This document shows, piece by piece, positions 34,641-47,235 of a stretch of 64,000 nt of DNA. Below the pieces are notes generated by a model. The model ran no database searches. It had not been told where the DNA came from and saw only the letters and a list, made by a program, of their open reading frames with translations. Origin of the DNA: Ashinkailepas kermadecensis (taxonomy: Eukaryota; Arthropoda; Thecostraca; Neolepadidae); the NCBI GenBank assembly GCA_034440615.1, contig JAOTOM010002683.1, forward strand, positions 15,001-79,000. Direction: 5' to 3'. A program made the translations under genes and the position numbers. Each line of letters begins with the position of its first letter. Positions within the stretch are counted from its first letter, which is position 1.

Positions 34641-35147
34641 TAAAGTAAGTTATTTGCATGGCAAACAGAACTTGTTTTGTGGTGGAAGGTGCTTCCGTAC
34701 AATTTCATGTAAGTAGTGTCCTGTCGTTCGGCTTTAGATACCGAAAGTTTCCCTTATTTCTTATTTCCCCTTCTCCCTCTCGACCGGATCCATCACTGAA
34801 TACATCCGACTGACCAGCCAGAACGTTCTTGCTGCGGAGGAACGATTGCCCCTCTCTTTCTGAGGGCCGAGGCGGTGGTAGCTGCCGAGGTCAAGCACAT
34901 GCTCCGCGTCCAGAACGATCCGGCCCTAGTAGTCACGAGCAGCACCCGAATGCTCAGACTGAAGCACCGGGAAATGGCTTACCTCGGCTAAAATTATCGA
35001 AATGTGAAACCGGCGATGCTTAAAGAGGACTATAGAGCTACCAGCCATGCCTCAGTTGTAGTTACGACACCGGGTGGTGAGGGGAGAGGGCGTACCATAC
35101 ACGTTTCCATGGAGGTTGAATATGGGGATGGGAGGATTTATATGCTG

Positions 35148-35235
35148 CTTTATGCAACGCCATAGGCATAATGTTCAATTTGGAAAAAGCTTGGAGGGCA
35201 CCTCCCCGTCCCCTCTTAGAGATGCCCGCGAACCC
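35148..35235. repeat. dispersed repeat family, copy 1
   Basis: Shares atgcaacgccataggcataa and a following G-rich then C-rich segment with 35500-35590 and 48438-48530. Confidence 0.55.
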
Positions 35236-35499
35236 AAGTCATGCTCTTCACTAATACAATGAAAAGTGCCTAGGCAATACTTATCTGGGCCAGGTGTCCA
35301 CGTGTGACCAATCATGGCTTGGTGATGGATGAGGCTTCCTTGATATAAATAAGATTAGATAAATGCCCATTAAACTAAACTCATTTAAGAATAGATATAT
35401 ACGAATGTGTGCAGGTAGGTAGGTACTTAGTTGCAATGGTGGTACCGAGAATCTGGCAGAGAACGGGAGTGTGGATGCATTTTTGGGTTGATTCTTTCA

Positions 35500-35592
35500 T
35501 GCAACGCTATTAGGCTTAATGCTAAATTGCACGCAGTGGTGAGGGGGCGTTCCTCTCTCCGTACACCTCGGTGGCGACGCCCATGCATAGGT
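35500..35592. repeat. dispersed repeat family, copy 2
   Basis: atgcaacgctattaggctta at about 35500, then a GAGGG run, then gtggcgacgcccatgc at about 35570. The last word resembles a MITE end. Confidence 0.6.
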
Positions 35593-36431
35593 ATCTAACT
35601 TTATTGCGATTCAACCTTCGACGAGAACCATTGATCCCAGCTAAGACGTCCTCCAGGTAGGAACACAGTCTTATTTGCACTTGGTGGGGTCTTTGAGGCG
35701 ACCTGTATGACAACTATGAACACATTTGTTAATAACAACCTTCATCGTAGCTTGTACTAATCGAAATCACAGCTGTAGAAGAACACTATCCCAACTCTTA
35801 ACCCGTATGCCTTTTAACCTGGTGCACCTCCGTTGATCTGCTGCCAACGGTCTTTGTATCGTCCACTTGTGACGTCACGACTCTATGCATTCTGAACGAG
35901 AAACCGGCCGATGGGAATTGCACGGATGCCGGCCCCTGGTCCCAACCACAGACAAACGCTGCACTACATCACAAATAATGATGCAGGCCGATCGGCAGCT
36001 GGATCTGGGAACGAGCTGGGTTGAAGGTCTGCCCGTCGAACGGCTGGCGCTGCACGTGGTGAGCCGCCATGGAGTCAGAGGTCGTAAAAGTTGCTGGAGC
36101 GTCACCAACGGAGACTACAAACCTTCATTTTGTCTCCGACACGGAACATTCCGAAAAGGCTACAGCTTTAAATCCTTGACTGTAAAAAGCACAGCGGTGT
36201 TTGTTTCTGCTCAACTGGAAATCGTTACGTTATGGCACGACGCGCTCGTGACGACTAATCCCCGGTATCTGAGCGTGCCTTTTTCCATAGGGAATGGAGT
36301 GAAACTTGGTGCTGGAACATTGCTCTTGTTAGCTGGATAAGGATTTATCTCGATGTCCACTCAGTATGTTATACATTTAAATCTTGACTATCGCGTGGTG
36401 ATGATTTTTTTTTGTGGCGGTGGCATTAGCC

Positions 36432-36738
36432 CAGTGTGCACTTCTTAATTGACACCTCCTACAATGATTCGGAAGCTTGAAATTACGCGTATTATATTTC
36501 GGGTACAACCCTTGGTTACATACATTCAGGTGAGTGACATTGTACGAAACATTGAAAAATTGCCAGAGTATAAATATCCTCACACAAGAATGTTACACAA
36601 GAGCTCTATAATAAATAGCTTACACAAATAATCACTTGTCTGAATGTATGTGATCAAGGGTTGTGCTCGAAATATAATACGCGTAATTTCAAACTTCCGA
36701 ATCATTGTAAGGAGTGTCAATTAAAAAGTCGAGCACTG
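36432..36738. mobile_element. 307 bp MITE with about 100 bp inverted ends
   Basis: 36432-36540 and 36624-36738 are inverted copies, about 89% identical over the inner 90 bases, joined by about 85 bp. The outermost bases read CAGTG on each side, then after a diverged stretch ttaattgacac. The interior is non-coding. No target duplication is visible, so the exact ends are uncertain. A hairpin-type MITE is likely. Confidence 0.8.
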
Positions 36739-37031
36739 AAAGATCCAAGCCTCAGTGGGATGAGCACTTAACCGACCAAATTGCAACATAATCGCATATT
36801 CAACTCTTGTTTACACTGACAAATGGGGAAATCCGGGACAGTTATCATGTCAGTCTTTCTCTTGTCAATCTGATGGAGATTGCTTCCGATGTCCGCTCAG
36901 CTTCATATGCACTAAATATTCCCCATCGCATGGTATTGGTTGTGTAGTAGAGTCATTGACACTTGCTGCATCGCGTTCCGTCGCCATATTGCGTCACATC
37001 GTTACGGACGTCAGAGATGAGTGCGGCGATG

Positions 37032-37437
37032 ATTGAGACATCGCGGGGTAGGCGGTGCAGCTATTGATACATCACGGGGTATGCGGTGCAGCTATTGAGA
37101 CATCACGGGGTATGCGGTGCAGCTATTGATACATCACGGGGTATGCGGTGCAGCTATTGAGACATCACGGGGTATGCGGTGCAGCTATTGAGACATCACG
37201 GGGTTGCGGTTAGTATTGGCATCACGGGGTATGCGGTGCAGCTATTGAGACATCACGGGGTATGCGGTGCAGCTATTGAGACATCACGGGGTATGCGGTG
37301 CAGCTATTGAGACATCACGGGGTATGCGGTGCAGCTATTGAGACATCACGGGGTATGCGGTGCAGCTATTGAGACATCGCGGGGTATGCGGTGCAGCTAT
37401 TGAGACATCACGGGGTATGCGGTGCAGCTATTCACGC
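37032..37437. repeat. 31 bp minisatellite, about 13 copies
   Basis: The unit is gagacatcacggggtatgcg followed by gtgcagctatt. The first copies alternate gatac/gagac, suggesting a two-unit higher order. One shortened copy is at 37201-37221. Confidence 0.97.
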
Positions 37438-38404
37438 GATCAGGCTTAGATGGTCTGCTGTGGCATGGTAACAAGCATGCAGAGGGAGCACAGCATAAAT
37501 AATTTCAGACTGATGGCAGGAGCGAACTCAGGCTGAATGGGAAAGCCATGTTAGGCCAGAGGCGGCGGATTGGATAGCAAGGGGAAGCTTCATCAAATAT
37601 CTTAACTTTAGCACTAACCCCATGACATTGCATGATAAATAAGGACGCTAAAATTAGTGCTACCCCACTCCTCTTGGCCAAACGGGGTGCTGACACCATT
37701 GTGCTAGATGAAGGGGTAGATATGAAACGTGGGCCATTTAATTACATTTGCATAATGTACTGAATCAATTGGATGATTAGAAAGCCAAGCCGACCAATTC
37801 ATGCTATAAATATATCTGCCATATGCAAGTATTTCGAATAAGTCAGCAAATTGTGCGCCTTGATAAACACGAATTATATTTGGAACTTCGATCGTGATGT
37901 TCACGGATGAATAATTGCCGCCATTAACATTATGCATGCTGCTTTTACATACCAGCAGGGTTGAGACTTCAGGACTAGGAAGTGGAATATAATGAAGTTA
38001 AAAAAATACCTTCACGCTATGTGAGCAGGTTCTATGCAGATTGTTTGGGACAATTTGCATTTGAAGTGTAAATTAAATCTTGGGAAACAAATGTTTGAAT
38101 ATCACGCTTATGAACATGATTAAGATAATGTGAACACTCAATGACGTCAGAATTATTACTTTTCTGTTCATCAGCAAAATAATGCACAATTTCAAGAAAA
38201 AATCAACCGAACTTAAGTTAACCTATACTAACCTAACCTCTTTTGTTAAATAATTATTCTTTCCAAGATATCAACAAATATTGCTTTCTAAAAATAAAAT
38301 GAAAGAATCAACCGAATCAAACATTACCTGACCTAACCTAATTATATGTTTAAGAAAACAAAACTTAAACGAAAAAAATCATGAAATATTTTGAACTCAA
38401 ATCC
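37438..38404. other. unassigned AT-rich DNA
   Basis: No gene recognised. Isolated aacctaacct words appear at 38230-38345, ahead of the telomere-like run. Confidence 0.5.
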
Positions 38405-38415
38405 TTAACCCAACA

Positions 38416-38447
38416 TAACCTAACCTAACCTAACCTAACCTAACCTG
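38416..38447. repeat. interstitial telomere-like (AACCT)n run
   Basis: Six consecutive aacct units, followed by degenerate gacct/agcct units to 38460. The reverse complement is TTAGG, the arthropod telomere unit. Length is far below a real telomere. Confidence 0.8.
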
Positions 38448-38460
38448 ACCTAGCCTGACA

Positions 38461-40489
38461 TATTTGTTCACTTTACTGAAGTAAAATGCGCGCAACATTT
38501 TTCGTTAACACCCTAAGCTGCAATAATACAGATTATTTTTGTTTACATGGACTTTGCATATGCGTGCCTACTGATAAAACATGTCGCAACAATGATATTA
38601 TGGTCATGCTATTATCATGATTCCGTGCCCGTGTTAGCACAACGCAATCGAATCTCTTGTAGAATTCCCAGGCTAGGCAATTATTTTCGTTCCAAATTTC
38701 GCATGGTAGATATCTTCCACACAGCATCAGCCTCATTTAAGGCAGCAACGAGAGCATACATTGGTAGTTTTGATGATGTCGGACGCATACAATAGCCATG
38801 TAGCGACTGACAGCAATAGGTAGTTATTAGGTAGTTCACACATAATCTTTTTATCGCATGTGTGTGCTAAATTTTTGTTTGATACTTATACATATATAAT
38901 GATACAATTTGGAACTATTTTAAGACACATATTTGGTTCATGTTACTCTCACTCCTGTAATGCACACTTGTTTGTCCTCACATGTTTTGCAATGGTTTTA
39001 CAAACTGTGACTTCACCTATAAGTGGATGATTACTCTGTTGGTCATTTTACGCAATTATACATAAATAATTCCCGGTTACACCCCTGCCTAGTAGCTAGC
39101 ATGCACTGGCATGTAGTTATCAGATGACATTTGAAGAGGCTTCGAGTGCTGTAGGTTTCGAGCATCACCAGTTTTGATCGATTCCTCGATGAGATCATTG
39201 GTACCTACTTAGGTACACTGATCTGCTATGTAGGTACACTGAGAAAAATGTGAGAAGCATGTATATTCTCTGAGAATAGCAGACGTTCTCATTTTCCATA
39301 TTCAAATCAGACCACAGAAAACGAGCACTCTGTTCGCGATATGCTGAGAACACCATTCTCAGACGAGAATGCCAGTGCATTGAGACTTACAAATGTACTC
39401 ATGTGAAACCACTTTCAAGACTCAGGAAGGAGAATATCTTTTGGTCTCGAGTGAAACCAGTCAGACTGAGAATAGCAATTGGTCTCAATTTAAACAGCTA
39501 TACTCAATTGAGACCAGTCCCGAGTGTCACTCTTCTTCGTGGGTCGTGACTCTTCGTGGGTCGCAAATATACTCGTGTAAACACACTTCAAATTATCAAC
39601 AATCATATTTTTGTTCTCGCTGAAGCTAGTTCACTTGAGAATAGCTGTTGGTTTCAACATTCGAAGCTATTACCCAAATAAGACTAGTTTCAGGCTTCAT
39701 TTGAACAATGCATGCCTCAACTGAAAGTGATTATTGGCATAAATGCCCCTCGCTGTCCTCATATGAAACTTCTTTCAGGTGTAAAAACACGTTTAAGTTT
39801 GGTATCGCAGCTAAAGCAGGACATATGAACCGTTGTCTTTTCCCCGTGTCACATGACATACTTTTAATGTACAGCTCTAGAGTGCCGCACACTTATCGCC
39901 GGCGTCATCTGCCACACATGCCGCTTATCGCTGCCTCAGAGGGTGATGTCCTGGCGATGGCCAGCGAAGTCATTGAAGAGGAGCTGTGAGCACCACACCA
40001 TTCTGTTATTTCCCAAATGTATTCCAAAAATGTACCATAGAAACAGGCGTGCCTTTGCATCAAATATCATCGCCGTTTGCATATTCGCTACGTCACTCGC
40101 AGACAGCAATCCTGGACTTGGACATATGCCTGGGCATACTGTTCACCTGCCCAGGCATAAAGGAGACACCGGGTCTCCAAGCACTAACGCCGAAAGCAAG
40201 TTCAGGTAGAACGCAGCTTCTTTGCCCGTTGCTTTCCACGCCGCGCTCTGTGCCTCTTTTATCCCCAAACAGATATGTTGGAACAGCTCATTGAACGTAC
40301 GGAGGAAAAACCTGCCACAGGTATGATCTCTGCTTCCGCCCAACCGTCTTCGACTGTGACGGGACTGTCGCAGAGTTTCAATCGGCAGTTGGAGACAGTA
40401 CAGTGATAATGTGAGAGAAATCTGAGACAGCGAGAACCCCAGCTAAGGTGCTGGTCGAGGAGGACACTTTACACTAATGGTGGGACGTA
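38461..40489. other. mostly unassigned DNA with an old tandem duplication
   Basis: 39391-39530 and 39568-39700 are diverged copies (ctcgtgtgaaacc-acttcaa, gagaatagc-ttggt-tcaa, agctat, agacnagt). A third partial copy starts at about 39756. Within the first copy ggtctcaatt and aattgagacc form a hairpin. No gene recognised. Confidence 0.5.
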
Positions 40490-41585
40490 GCGTCACAGTG
40501 ATTGCAGTCCGAAGCGTGCAGATGATTATGGAGAACAATGGTACGTTGAATCGCATGACATTATAGTCCTTTCAAAAATTGTCTGCAGCTGATTACTATG
40601 CTTCCTTGAATTATAGATCTGGTCAACTGCAGGGCAGCAATTTCGAAAGCTCAAAATGTCACGCCTTTAGCGGTTACTAATAACTTGTGCAACGACAGCT
40701 ACAATGAAGCCTTGTGATTTTGTGCAACCATGTTTTATTGCGCTCAAATGTACTAAACACCGTCTTCATTGGAGTATAAAATTGTTCGGCAAAGAGCACA
40801 GGCGATTTTCCATGTGTTCCCCGAACCGAACAGCGATGTTCGGAATACAATATGTGTATCGACACCTGTTAAAACAAGTGAAGTGTGTGCTGAATTACGA
40901 ATATGAACTTAAGAATTTTAAACCCACAAGGTTGCACTTGGCAAGGGTGAATCCAGTAATTATAATTGGGGAAAGGGCGCAGGTGAAAATTGCACCCCTT
41001 TGGGTTGGAAAGGTGCCCCTTCAGTAAACTTCAGTGTACCCTTCCTCCACGTAGATAATTTTTCCGTCGAAGGCACCCATCCGAGGAAATGCGCCCCTAC
41101 CCCAATGAGAATTACTGGATCCGCCCTTCCCAAGTGCAACCCTGAGGGCTTAAAATGCATATTAAGCCCGTGTTCGAAATTCAACACACACTTCACTAGC
41201 TTCCACAGGCGCAGATACACGTGCCGTATTCCGAACACCGTTGTTCGGTTCGAGGAACACACGGAAAATCGCCTGTGTTGTTTGCCGAACACGTTTATAC
41301 CCCTATGCAGACGGTGTTTAATACATTTGAGCCCAATAAAAAACGATTGCACCAAATCGCAAGGCTTCACTGTAGCTGTAGTTGCACAAATTATTAGGAG
41401 CCGCTAAAGGCGTCACATTTTGAGCTTTCGAAATTGCCGCCCTGCAGTTGACCATGATGCAAGGAAGCATAGCAAGCAGCTGTAGACAATTTTTAACGGA
41501 ATTTTTAACGGCGTGTCATCCAATTCGACAAACCATTGTTCTCCATAATTATCTGCACAGTTAGGACTGCAGTCACTGTGAAGCC
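40490..41585. repeat. 1.1 kb long inverted repeat
   Basis: The left arm 40490-40980 and right arm 41091-41585 are reverse complements over about 490 bp, roughly 80-85% identical by eye, separated by 110 bp. Shared words include gattatggagaacaatgg, gcaatttcgaaagctcaaaatgt and cacaggcgattttcc. Arms read open in the same inward sense (MKPCD, HRRFS, VKCVLN in both), but the peptide is unknown. The inner arm ends carry ggatccagtaatt, resembling the MITE ends at 14905. This may be a fold-back element or two inverted copies of one element. Confidence 0.9.
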
Positions 41586-42667
41586 ATAGCTGGGTAACTC
41601 CTGACAGATTGCACAGAAATGGCGGCCGGACGCCGTTGGAAGAAAATGGACGATGAGTCCAGCATCTATTCTCATGGTAGCCGCAACTTGATACAACTTG
41701 AGATATGCAATATTTGTTACGATGTCTCGATAGAAGTACGCATGAATATTGAGAAACTTACATGGTCCATGGCATAAATCCGCAAAATATAGGTTCTCAC
41801 TGCCTAAACACTGCACTCATTCAAAACATTGAGTCCTATAACTGTCCTTTCGTGAGCAACCTGATGAACATGTTTTCAAACGTTTTTTTCCCAGTGTAGT
41901 TAGATACGTTCCCCATCAAGTGCATCCTGATGCCACTGAAGCAATGCTCTCTACCAGTTGAGAAAGACACATCTGAAGGTGAAGGTGACATTGAGGTCAT
42001 GTCACATTGGTATAAAATGCGAGCAATGACATTTTTAGTTCCAATATTGTATCACCCATATGTTTCTCATCTCCTAAAATAGATAAATAATATTCCAATA
42101 TGCACAACACCAGCACTGTCCCTGGTACCGCAACACGTGACCGATTCTGAAGTGCAGGCTTTCAAAAACTAGATCATTGCACAGCGACCCGACATGTCAG
42201 ATACCTGGAAATATCAGCGCAGGTGTTTCATCACACTGTTAATTTTTGGACTAGATTAAAAAAAGAACGAAGGAGTGATGGTTGGCTGACTGTGCTTGTA
42301 ATGCAGGGAATGAACAGCATCTGCACTCATATAAGAAAGGGATCTAACCCGACCTTCGACACATGTACTAAAATACTGTTTGTTTACAGCAATACATTAT
42401 GGAAAACAGCTGAGTATTCACATACCACAACTTTTTATCTACTACATCGTCACCAACAAAAGTATAACCCTTTACGACACCTCTCGAAGCTAAAAGTACA
42501 TACCTCTCAACACCTCTCAATACCTAAAAGTACACCTCTCGAAGCTAAAAGTACGTGGTCACCTGTGGATTGTCTCCGCTTTCGTTCACACCGATGTCCT
42601 GTCGAACCAGCAAATTCGACCAGCAGGCATTTGGTCAATGTCATATGCGTCGTATATACTTCGTAAT
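41586..42667. other. unassigned DNA
   Basis: At 42480-42555 the words cacctctc and aagctaaaagtac repeat irregularly. No gene recognised. Confidence 0.45.
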
Positions 42668-42762
42668 GCCTTCGATAGTGAACAATAACAAAATAATAAT
42701 CATAGCCTTCGATAGTGAACAATAACAAAAGAATAATCATAGCCTTCGATAGTGAACAATAT
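42668..42762. repeat. 42 bp tandem repeat, 2.3 copies
   Basis: The unit ccttcgatagtgaacaataa recurs at about 42668, 42707 and 42743 with small length changes. Confidence 0.85.
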
Positions 42763-43092
42763 GAGTACAAATATAAAGAGAATAAGCATGGTAAAAGAAT
42801 ATGAAATAGAACTCACTGCAATCAGACTAGACAGACTGCAATACCAGCTATGTTTTCATAAGTAATGCAAAATCTATGAATGGGAAACAATCAGTATGGA
42901 ACATGGTGCAGAGCATGGGGTGGGAAAGCAGCATGCCAGTGACAACTTTCAATTATCCAGATCCGTGACACCTCGACATTTATTAAACTGGCTTAGGAAG
43001 CTAGCATAAGCCGAGTACCACCGAGTCAGGTAACACAGGCTGACTATCTCAGCTAGGAACAGGGCACTCACAATGCTGGGACTCATTAATAG

Positions 43093-43118
43093 TTAGTTAT
43101 TGTGGTTTAGGGGCACAT
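43093..43118 (-). mobile_element. 26 bp retroposed SINE/LINE 3' tail
   Basis: The minus strand reads atgtgcccctaaaccacaat, then aac. Exact 13 bp duplications gactcattaatag flank it at 43080-43092 and 43119-43131. It is the shortest member of the tail family and the only one on the minus strand. Confidence 0.85.
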
Positions 43119-43131
43119 GACTCATTAATAG

Positions 43132-45167
43132 AAGTCTGAAATATAAGAGCAAGGAAGTCATAAAAAACTATACTTAGCATATGTGCAACCCAACTTGAAA
43201 TATCTGTACAAGCATGGAGCCCCAGCGATAAATTATTCGTGCAATGGGTGGAATATACCACTTTCTGAGCGCTGAATAGACATCCTTTCCAAGGACATAT
43301 CGACATCATGCTTCTTGATGTATGCTTATGAAGTCTCCTTGACTTGCCTCTAAGACTTGCATATAAGTAGCATGTTTATGCTCACCATTGCTGATGGATT
43401 ACACAAGCATCCGGGACACAATTCCAGATTCAAAGATTATCTATGATGTGGTGTGTTAAGCATTGTGATCTGCTGATGCAACGTACCAATCATGTTGATA
43501 CTAAAATAGAACAGGAAGAGGCTGACTGGGTACGGGTGTCACTTTGTACCTGCTAAGGTGCCACTGGCGCAATCAATCATTGATTTCCCCCATCCCCATA
43601 ATGATGCCGAAACTTAACCATTCGGATTATGGGCATACACTAGATACAAATGGCTTTCGGGGCAGCTTTGGCCACCAAGGAGGTCAGCTAACCCTCCCCC
43701 TAACCAACCAACCAACTTCCTAAAGTGACACCCATATGACTGGGTATCGCATCAACACATATAATACAATCTGCATGCACAATTTACTACTGCATATACA
43801 ATACAATTATGAGACAACTGGTGCACCCAATGTGACAGTACAAGGTTAACTTAGGGCGTTGCACGAGCTAGGGCAAGAGACATGCTTTGGTGTTTTGGTA
43901 GCTATGTCACGGCGGTTGAATGTGGTGTACCGTTTCTCATTTTACTTTTGAAAGCAGCCAGGCACCAGCTTTTCCCTCCTTTAAGACGAACCCCCCACTT
44001 GAGGCCACTGGTTGCGTTCCTTTGGGGCCCGAATATAGAGACAATATTGCTGTCGTCAGAGAGATTGTGGGCCGGCGGACGGAACTGCATCAGACAAGCA
44101 CCATTTGAATGCAGATTGAGAGTACCTAAAGGCAAATAGGTATTCCGATGCAGCTGGCGAAATCGATATGAAAAGGTGGGCATCCTGCTCGACCACCGTC
44201 AGACAAAATAGAGAATAATTTTTGCTGGGATTTAGATAAAGTATGTTTCACAACGCATAGTTTGTCATGTCTGGTGAACTATACTTTGTTGATACCACAG
44301 AAAGAAGTACGTCATTTTTTCGACGGAAATACAACAGGCATCCGATCTCATTTTTAGTGAAGAAACTGAAACTTCAAGTGACACTTCGAACCACACATTT
44401 CGAACTCGCACACAAATCGTTCACAAACACATGCCTAGCGATAACGATAAACGGCTTACTAAAAAAATGCAGAACCGCAACGTCGCAATACGTACTTAAG
44501 CCCCAAATGTCTCATCAGCTACCGAGCAAGTTCGGTGGGTTGGACAGCAGCATCGAGGCTCACTGAGCCAGCCTAGCTCGAATTGCCCGCAATCGTGCGG
44601 GTTCTTTCAGCTTCCAGCCCTGGCGCCATGCTATACAAAGCCACAAAGCAATGCCGGACTACCGGTAGTCTCCACTGAAGTTGCAGCAGCATCCGGCATG
44701 TGCTGCCGTCCGCAGGAGTTCTGTGAGCTACTTTTGAGAGACGGGACTTGGGCGTCGCCGACGTCCAGCGAATCTTGTCTCCATCATCGGCTGGCGGCGC
44801 CATTAGGACTCCGCCTCGCCCCTCGCCCGTAGAAATGCCGCGCGATCCTGCGACATTGTCGAGGATTGTTTCCGACATGGTTGAGAAATGTCGCACGATC
44901 CTCCGACATCGTCGTAAACATGCAGTCCATCGCCGTGTTTGTAACATTGATGTGGTACTCCCAAACTGCTCTTAACTATGGTGTAAACAGACAGGGAATA
45001 GACACACCCGTCCAACATGGAAATAACACAATGGGTATTCATTCGTTGGAGTATTAGACAGGCATAGCCGCTATAATGTTAATTTGTTCACTGTGATGTT
45101 AATTACCGTGCGTTAGGAAGTAACTTGTGGTACAGACAGGGTAGATATGTATGCATAAGGATATACA
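43132..45167. other. unassigned DNA
   Basis: At 44840-44920 a word like gatcctgcgacattgtcg recurs two to three times, partly inverted. No gene recognised; open frames at 43880-44180 on both strands lack motifs. Confidence 0.45.
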
Positions 45168-45169
45168 TA

Positions 45170-45350
<181 letters not shown>

Positions 45351-46177
45351 GCGAGGAAAATTATGACAGAGATCCTCTGTGAGGCCGTCCGTATTCTGCG
45401 AGGGGCCCGTCCCCGTTTCCTAGCGCGAAGTCATTTCGCATGTCATCTCCATGCCCTTCAGTTGTCCTAGAAACATTAAACATTGCTGACTTTTCATGGT
45501 TTTCCTATGTATCCTGTCGAAATGAATATGCCACAAGCGAAGAGTGGCGACAGGCGACAATTGAACTCAAACCCGTTCGGTTGGGAGTCCCACGTTACCA
45601 TAGACCACTCACTCTCTGGGTACAGCACTGCAAGGTTCAGTTTCTGCACTGAAAATACTGTTGATTTAGACATTCTTTTCGATTAAAAGATTATGTGAAC
45701 AACATGAGACTAAGGTTAGTTGTGCTACTAATTATTAACATGAGTATCACAGCCAGCATCCGTCACCTGCAATCTACGGAACTGAGTGTTAGCCGTAGGG
45801 AGCCGCTGTTCAAAAGTCTGGTTTTGACCTGAAAACGTGCGAACATCACAGAACGAATATTGTTTCTCGTACAGTGCAGAAAGGCAAACGTCTTCCCAAA
45901 CTTCATCACTAACTCTTTGAAATGTGTGGATTTGATTTCTGCCAGAAGCCAAACACTAAGTGAAAAGAGATCGCGTTTTTGCAGATTGCGTTTTTGCATG
46001 CAACCATCAAAGAATCGCACCGCAAGGAAGCATATCTCTTGAGAGAATGATTTAGGCTAGAGTGTGCGCCAATACCTGGAGGAATGCAAACGGGTAGAAT
46101 GATAGCTGCGCTACAATTTTCGCAAGCACCCGTGGAATTAACCGGGAAAGACTGCTGTAAATGTGTAAAAGTATTGA
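45351..46177. other. unassigned DNA
   Basis: No repeat or gene recognised. It precedes the PLE-like frame, but no upstream PLE coding is seen. Confidence 0.4.
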
Positions 46178-46465
46178 AGACTGACAACAAACGAGATTGA
46201 ACAAAGCACGAATACAAACCAGGATCGCGATAAAGTGACATCAGCAGTAAATTACACGGTGAAAAACATGTCGAACTTGGAACTGAGCCAACAGCTAACC
46301 TCACTTTTGAACAGTGGGCCTAAGCTTGCCCTTTCCAGTTCAGTCACCAGCCGTGTTTTGCAAACAGTAGAATCGGGAGTAAAAAGAGGAGCCTACACTC
46401 TCTGGTGGAAGGAGAAACTAGAGAGCGCAAAAGCCGCCAACCAGCCCCAGCACCAAGAACTGTAA
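46178..46465 (+). pseudogene. possible Penelope-like element N-terminal fragment
   Basis: Open from 46178 to the TAA at 46463-46465. It contains NMSNLELSQQLTSLLNSGPK and then LALSSS, resembling the segment upstream of the PLE reverse transcriptase (N-S-x-x-x-L-S/T, then LL-x-x-G-x-x-F/L). A Trp-Trp-Lys segment follows. The RT itself does not follow; a 36 bp minisatellite begins about 125 bp downstream. Similarity is by eye over about 30 residues, so the call is tentative. The frame may have been cut by repeat expansion. Confidence 0.45.
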
Positions 46466-46589
46466 TCTGACGATAATGCTGTAATCTGAAGACAATGCCG
46501 TAATCTGACGATAATACTGTTCCTTCTGACTATCTAGCGAATTGTACAGGCACCAAGATGACAGTTGTGGAAGAAAACCATGCTCACGA

Positions 46590-47020
46590 CGTCCTCACGT
46601 CGACCTTAGCCAGATGCCGCTGTTAATGTCTCACGTCGACCTTGGCCAGATGTGCTGTTAATATCCTCACGGCGGCCTTGGCCAGATGTGCTGTTAATGT
46701 CCTCACGTCGACCTTCGCCAGATGACGCTGTCAATGTCCTCACGGCGGCCTTGGCCAGATGTGCTGTTAATGTCCTCACGTCGACCTTCGCCAGATGACG
46801 CTGTCAATGTCCTCACGGCGGCCTTGGCCAGATGTGCTGTTAATGTCCTCACGGCGGCCTTGGCCAGATGTGCTGTTAATGTCCTCGCGTCGGTCTTGGC
46901 CAGATGTCGCTGTTAATGTCCTCACGTCGGCCTTGGCCAGATGTGCTGTCAATGTCCTCACGTCGGCCTTGGACAGATGCGTTGTTAATGTCCTCACGTC
47001 GGCCTTGGCCAGATGCCGCT
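46590..47020. repeat. 36 bp minisatellite, about 12 copies
   Basis: The unit is ggccagatgtgctgttaatg followed by tcctcacgtcggcctt. Variation gtcgac/gcggcc is patchy between copies. Confidence 0.95.
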
Positions 47021-47035
47021 GTCTATTCCCTCAAA

Positions 47036-47235
47036 CTGAAGGGGATCATTCCCCACAGCAAAAGCTGAACCTGGAGGGGATCATTCCCCACACCAAAAAG
47101 CCGAAGCTGGAGGGGATCATTTCCCACAGCAAAAGCCGAAGCTGGAGGGGATCATTTCCCGCAGCAAGAGCCGAAACTAGAGGGGATCAACCCTCACATC
47201 AAACGCCGAAATTGTAGGGATCACCCCCCCACATC
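47036..47235. repeat. 35 bp minisatellite, about 5 copies
   Basis: The unit begins ggggatcattccccacagca. It lies immediately after the 36 bp array but is unrelated in sequence. GGGG and CCCC flank each atcatt core, allowing small fold-backs. Confidence 0.9.

Larger units (their letters stand above)
34641..36431. other. mostly unassigned DNA
   Basis: Contains two members of a dispersed repeat family (listed separately). A 151-codon plus-strand frame at 35885-36340 has no recognisable motif. Confidence 0.45.

Noticed and set aside
35885..36340. 151-residue gene
   Set aside because: No recognisable domain or signal; chance frame not excluded.
38416..38447. Chromosome end
   Set aside because: Only about 30 bp of telomere-like units, with ordinary sequence on both sides.
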